NCBI GenBank assembly: GCA_947629215.1
Contig: CANRCU010000084.1
Coordinates: 1 to 8,450 of the forward strand
DNA from: an uncultured Clostridia bacterium
GTDB lineage: Bacteria > Bacillota > Clostridia > Lachnospirales > CAG-274
DNA length: 8,450 nucleotides
Direction: 5' to 3'
Shown here: positions 5,936-8,450 of the stretch, piece by piece
How the letters are laid out: the number at the start of each line of letters is the position of its first letter
Numbering within the stretch: the stretch's first letter is position 1
Notes under the pieces: generated by a model
The model's input: the letters and a program-made list of their open reading frames with translations, nothing else
Told to the model about the DNA's origin: nothing
The model's database searches: none
Translations under genes and position numbers: made by a program

Positions 5936-7802
5936 AACACGTGAAGATCTGCAGGCTTTAAGAAAAGCATATCAGGCCTCTATTGAAAAACAGACCCGCA
6001 AAATACTTGTCTGCGCGGGTACGGGCTGTGTTGCGGGCGGTTCTCCCGAAATACACGACGAGCTTATACGTCTTATAGAAGAAAAGGGCTTGAAATGTTC
6101 GGTCCAATTGGAAAAAGATCCGCACGAAGATACCATAGGCGTTAAAAAGAGCGGCTGTCACGGTTTTTGTGAAATGGGACCGCTTGTGCGTATAGAACCC
6201 GAAGGTATTTTATACACAAAAGTAAAGTTGGAGGACTGCGCGGAGATAGTTGAAAAGACCATAGTCAACAACGAGATCGTTGACCGTCTTGTATACAAAA
6301 TAGAAGGCAAGCCTTATGTAAGACAGGAAGAAATACCGTTTTATAAAAAACAGCGCAGGATCGTGCTTGAACACTGCGGACATATAGATGCAACAAGTAT
6401 TTTGGAATATCTGGCAATAGGCGGTTATTCGGCATTTGAAAAGGCTCTTTTTGATATGCAGCCCGAACAGATAGTAGACGAAGTGGAAAAATCTACCTTG
6501 CGCGGACGCGGTGGCGGCGGTTTCCCCACGGGCAGAAAATGGCGTCAGGTCATGAATCAGAAAGACCCTGTGCATTATGTTGTCTGCAACGGTGACGAGG
6601 GCGACCCGGGTGCATTTATGGATCGTTCCATTTGCGAGGGCGACCCGCATCGCATGCTTGAGGGTATGATGATAGCTGCTGTTGCGACACATTCAAACAT
6701 GGGCTATATCTATATTCGCGCCGAATATCCCCTTGCTGTAAGCAGGCTTTCGGCAGCCATAGAACAGGCGCGTCAGCTTGGTCTTCTTGGTGAGAATATC
6801 CTTGGCAGCGGTTTCAGTTTCGATCTTCATATCAACAGAGGCGCAGGCGCTTTTGTCTGCGGCGAAGGTTCGGCGCTTACGGCATCAATAGAGGGTAAAC
6901 GCGGTATGCCCCGTGTTAAACCGCCCAGAACGGTTGAACAGGGTCTTTTTGACAAGCCTACTGTTTTGAACAATGTCGAAACATTTGCAAATGTTCCGCA
7001 GATAATTTTAAAAGGCGCAGACTGGTATAAGAGCATAGGCCCCGAAAACAGCCCCGGTACAAAAGCATTTGCTTTGACGGGTAATATCACAAATACGGGT
7101 CTTATAGAAGTGCCTATGGGTACAACGCTCAGAGAGGTCATTTTTGATATAGGCGGCGGTATGAAAAACGGCGGCAAATTCAAAGCCGTTCAGATAGGCG
7201 GTCCGTCGGGCGGTTGTCTTGTTACCGCCGATCTGGATCTTCCTCTTGATTTTGATTCGCTTAAAAAAGTGGGCGCAATGATAGGTTCGGGCGGTCTTGT
7301 TGTTATGGACGACAGTACCTGTATGGTCGAAGTTGCAAGGTTCTTTATGAGCTTTACTCAGAATGAAAGCTGCGGAAAATGCGTTCCGTGCCGTGAGGGT
7401 ACAAAACGTATGCTTGAGATACTTGAAAGGATAGTCAACGGCAACGGACGTGACGGCGATATAGAACTGCTTTTGGAATTGGCTGACACAATAAGCTCAA
7501 CTGCGCTTTGCGGGCTTGGAAAGAGCGCCGCAATGCCTGTTGTAAGCACAATAAACAATTTCCGTGATGAATACGAGGCGCATATATACGATAAAAAATG
7601 CCCGTCGGGTAACTGCAAAAAACTCATTACCTACCGTATAGATCCCGAAAGTTGTAAGGGCTGCTCAAAATGCGCAAGGAATTGTCCTGTCGGCGCCATA
7701 TCCGGCGAGATCAAAAAGCCGTTTGTTATTGACGAGGCAAAGTGCATAAAATGCGGAGCTTGTGCATCGGCTTGTAACTTCAAGGCAGTTAAGGAGGTCT
7801 GA
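5928..7802 (+). CDS. hydB: NuoF-like NAD(H)/FMN flavoprotein subunit of multimeric [FeFe] hydrogenase (HydB/HndC type)
   Basis: This 624-residue cytoplasmic subunit should oxidise or reduce NAD(P)(H) at FMN and pass electrons to iron-sulfur clusters. Domains in order: an N-terminal thioredoxin-like [2Fe-2S] domain (about 24-110; C29, C34, C77, C81); the 51-kDa flavin/NADH core (about 155-365) with GRGGGGFPTGRKW (193-205), GDEGDPGAFMDR (222-233) and GAGAFVCGEGSAL (305-317); an SLBB segment (about 380-435); a [4Fe-4S] site from SCGKCVPCREG (C482, C485, C488) and C528; and a C-terminal two-cluster ferredoxin domain (C576/579/582/586 and C606/609/612/616). Complex I NuoF lacks both end domains, so this is the hydrogenase type. 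The complex I motif CGEETAL reads CGEGSAL here. H552, C558 and C563 before the ferredoxin domain could hold a metal. GGAGG (5914-5918) lies 9 nt before the ATG. The gene overlaps its upstream neighbour by 8 nt and meets the hydrogenase start. Confidence 0.95.
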   Translation: MLKTREDLQALRKAYQASIEKQTRKILVCAGTGCVAGGSPEIHDELIRLIEEKGLKCSVQLEKDPHEDTIGVKKSGCHGFCEMGPLVRIEPEGILYTKVKLEDCAEIVEKTIVNNEIVDRLVYKIEGKPYVRQEEIPFYKKQRRIVLEHCGHIDATSILEYLAIGGYSAFEKALFDMQPEQIVDEVEKSTLRGRGGGGFPTGRKWRQVMNQKDPVHYVVCNGDEGDPGAFMDRSICEGDPHRMLEGMMIAAVATHSNMGYIYIRAEYPLAVSRLSAAIEQARQLGLLGENILGSGFSFDLHINRGAGAFVCGEGSALTASIEGKRGMPRVKPPRTVEQGLFDKPTVLNNVETFANVPQIILKGADWYKSIGPENSPGTKAFALTGNITNTGLIEVPMGTTLREVIFDIGGGMKNGGKFKAVQIGGPSGGCLVTADLDLPLDFDSLKKVGAMIGSGGLVVMDDSTCMVEVARFFMSFTQNESCGKCVPCREGTKRMLEILERIVNGNGRDGDIELLLELADTISSTALCGLGKSAAMPVVSTINNFRDEYEAHIYDKKCPSGNCKKLITYRIDPESCKGCSKCARNCPVGAISGEIKKPFVIDEAKCIKCGACASACNFKAVKEV

Positions 7803-7804
7803 TG

Positions 7805-8450
7805 ATGAACGACAATATGATGCTTATTGACGGTATACCCGTTATCATAAACGGCGAAAAAAACCTGCTTGAATTGATTCGCAAAGCAGGTATCGAAATG
7901 CCTACTTTCTGTTATTATTCCGAATTGTCGATCTACGGCGCTTGTCGTATGTGTATGATAGAAAACAAGTGGGGCGGTATGGAGGCAGCTTGTTCGACAC
8001 CGCCTCGTCCCGGAATGGAAATATATACCAACACACCGAAACTCAGAAAACACAGGAAGATGATACTTGAATTGCTGCTCTCAAATCATTGCCGTGATTG
8101 TACGGTCTGTGACAAAAACGGAAATTGCCGTTTGCAGGAGCTTGCAAGCCGTTTCGGTGTGAAAAAAGTACGTTTTGAGAATACGGCAGAAAAGCCCGAT
8201 ATTGACGACAGTTCGCTTTGCATAACCCGTGACAGGAACAAATGTATTCTTTGCGGCGACTGTGTGCGTATGTGCAACGAAGTCCAGAATGTCGGTGCGA
8301 TAGATTTTGCACACAGGGGAAGTAAAATGGTCGTATCTACGGCTTTTGACGTGCCTATTGCGGAAAGTAACTGCGTTGGCTGCGGTCAATGTGCAGCGGT
8401 ATGTCCTACGGGCGCAATAACCGTAAAGAACGACAGCGACAGACTTACGG
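7805..8450 (+). CDS. hydA: [FeFe]-hydrogenase catalytic subunit, N-terminal part (runs off the right edge)
   Basis: The first 215 codons of a gene truncated by the window edge. Visible are the accessory cluster domains typical of large [FeFe] hydrogenases: a plant-type [2Fe-2S] domain (C36, C47, C50, C63), the NuoG-like His/Cys [4Fe-4S] site (H95, C99, C102, C108) and a two-cluster ferredoxin domain (C147/150/153/157 and C190/193/196/200). In the family these wire electrons to the H-cluster, where protons are reduced or H2 oxidised. The H-cluster motifs lie beyond 8450, so catalytic ability cannot be judged. A NuoG-like protein shares the first domains, but the second ferredoxin pair and the neighbours favour hydrogenase. 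AAGGAGG (7791-7797), inside the last codons of hydB, is 7 nt from ATG 7805 and 4 nt from the in-frame ATG at 7802 that overlaps the hydB stop; I chose 7805 by spacing. Confidence 0.9.
   Translation, partial: MNDNMMLIDGIPVIINGEKNLLELIRKAGIEMPTFCYYSELSIYGACRMCMIENKWGGMEAACSTPPRPGMEIYTNTPKLRKHRKMILELLLSNHCRDCTVCDKNGNCRLQELASRFGVKKVRFENTAEKPDIDDSSLCITRDRNKCILCGDCVRMCNEVQNVGAIDFAHRGSKMVVSTAFDVPIAESNCVGCGQCAAVCPTGAITVKNDSDRLT

Overview
The window looks like a chromosomal segment of an anaerobic, low- to moderate-GC Firmicute, most likely a member of the Clostridia. The grounds are purine-rich Shine-Dalgarno sites (AGGAGG) at most starts, AT-rich intergenic DNA with TATAAT boxes, tight gene packing, and genes for an [FeFe]-hydrogenase complex that functions only in anaerobes. 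I see no rRNA, tRNA, CRISPR array, insertion sequence or phage gene.

Region 1 (1-207) is AT-rich non-coding DNA. It holds two inverted repeats, an intrinsic terminator that closes an unseen upstream gene, and a promoter whose predicted start lies inside a 12-bp palindrome. Region 2 (208-4553) is a compact three-gene plus-strand operon: a MoxR-family AAA+ ATPase, a membrane-anchored DUF58 protein, and a large polytopic membrane protein with a transglutaminase-like domain outside the cell. This trio recurs in many bacteria. The ATPase probably acts as a chaperone or remodeller, the DUF58 protein as an adaptor, and the transglutaminase-like protein as the envelope effector; its substrate is unknown. 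A long hairpin terminator closes the operon.

Region 3 (4623-5243) is a lone minus-strand gene for a protein with two OB-folds in tandem. It resembles single-stranded-DNA-binding proteins but is not a canonical SSB. Region 4 (5244-5449) is a divergent intergenic region with a recognisable plus-strand promoter, an inverted repeat over the predicted start, and an 11-bp direct repeat that copies the start of the next gene as a three-codon mini-ORF.

Region 5 (5450-8450) is an operon with overlapping or abutting genes in the order NuoE-like, NuoF-like, [FeFe]-hydrogenase. This is the layout of the HydCBA / Hnd-type multimeric hydrogenases. They exchange electrons among NAD(P)H, ferredoxin and protons, and several are proven to be electron-bifurcating. 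The hydrogenase gene runs off the right edge, so its catalytic H-cluster domain is not visible.

Nothing here is clearly a new system. The items most worth a second look are the tandem-OB protein, the leader of the hydrogenase operon, and the similar placing of palindromes at both recognisable promoters.
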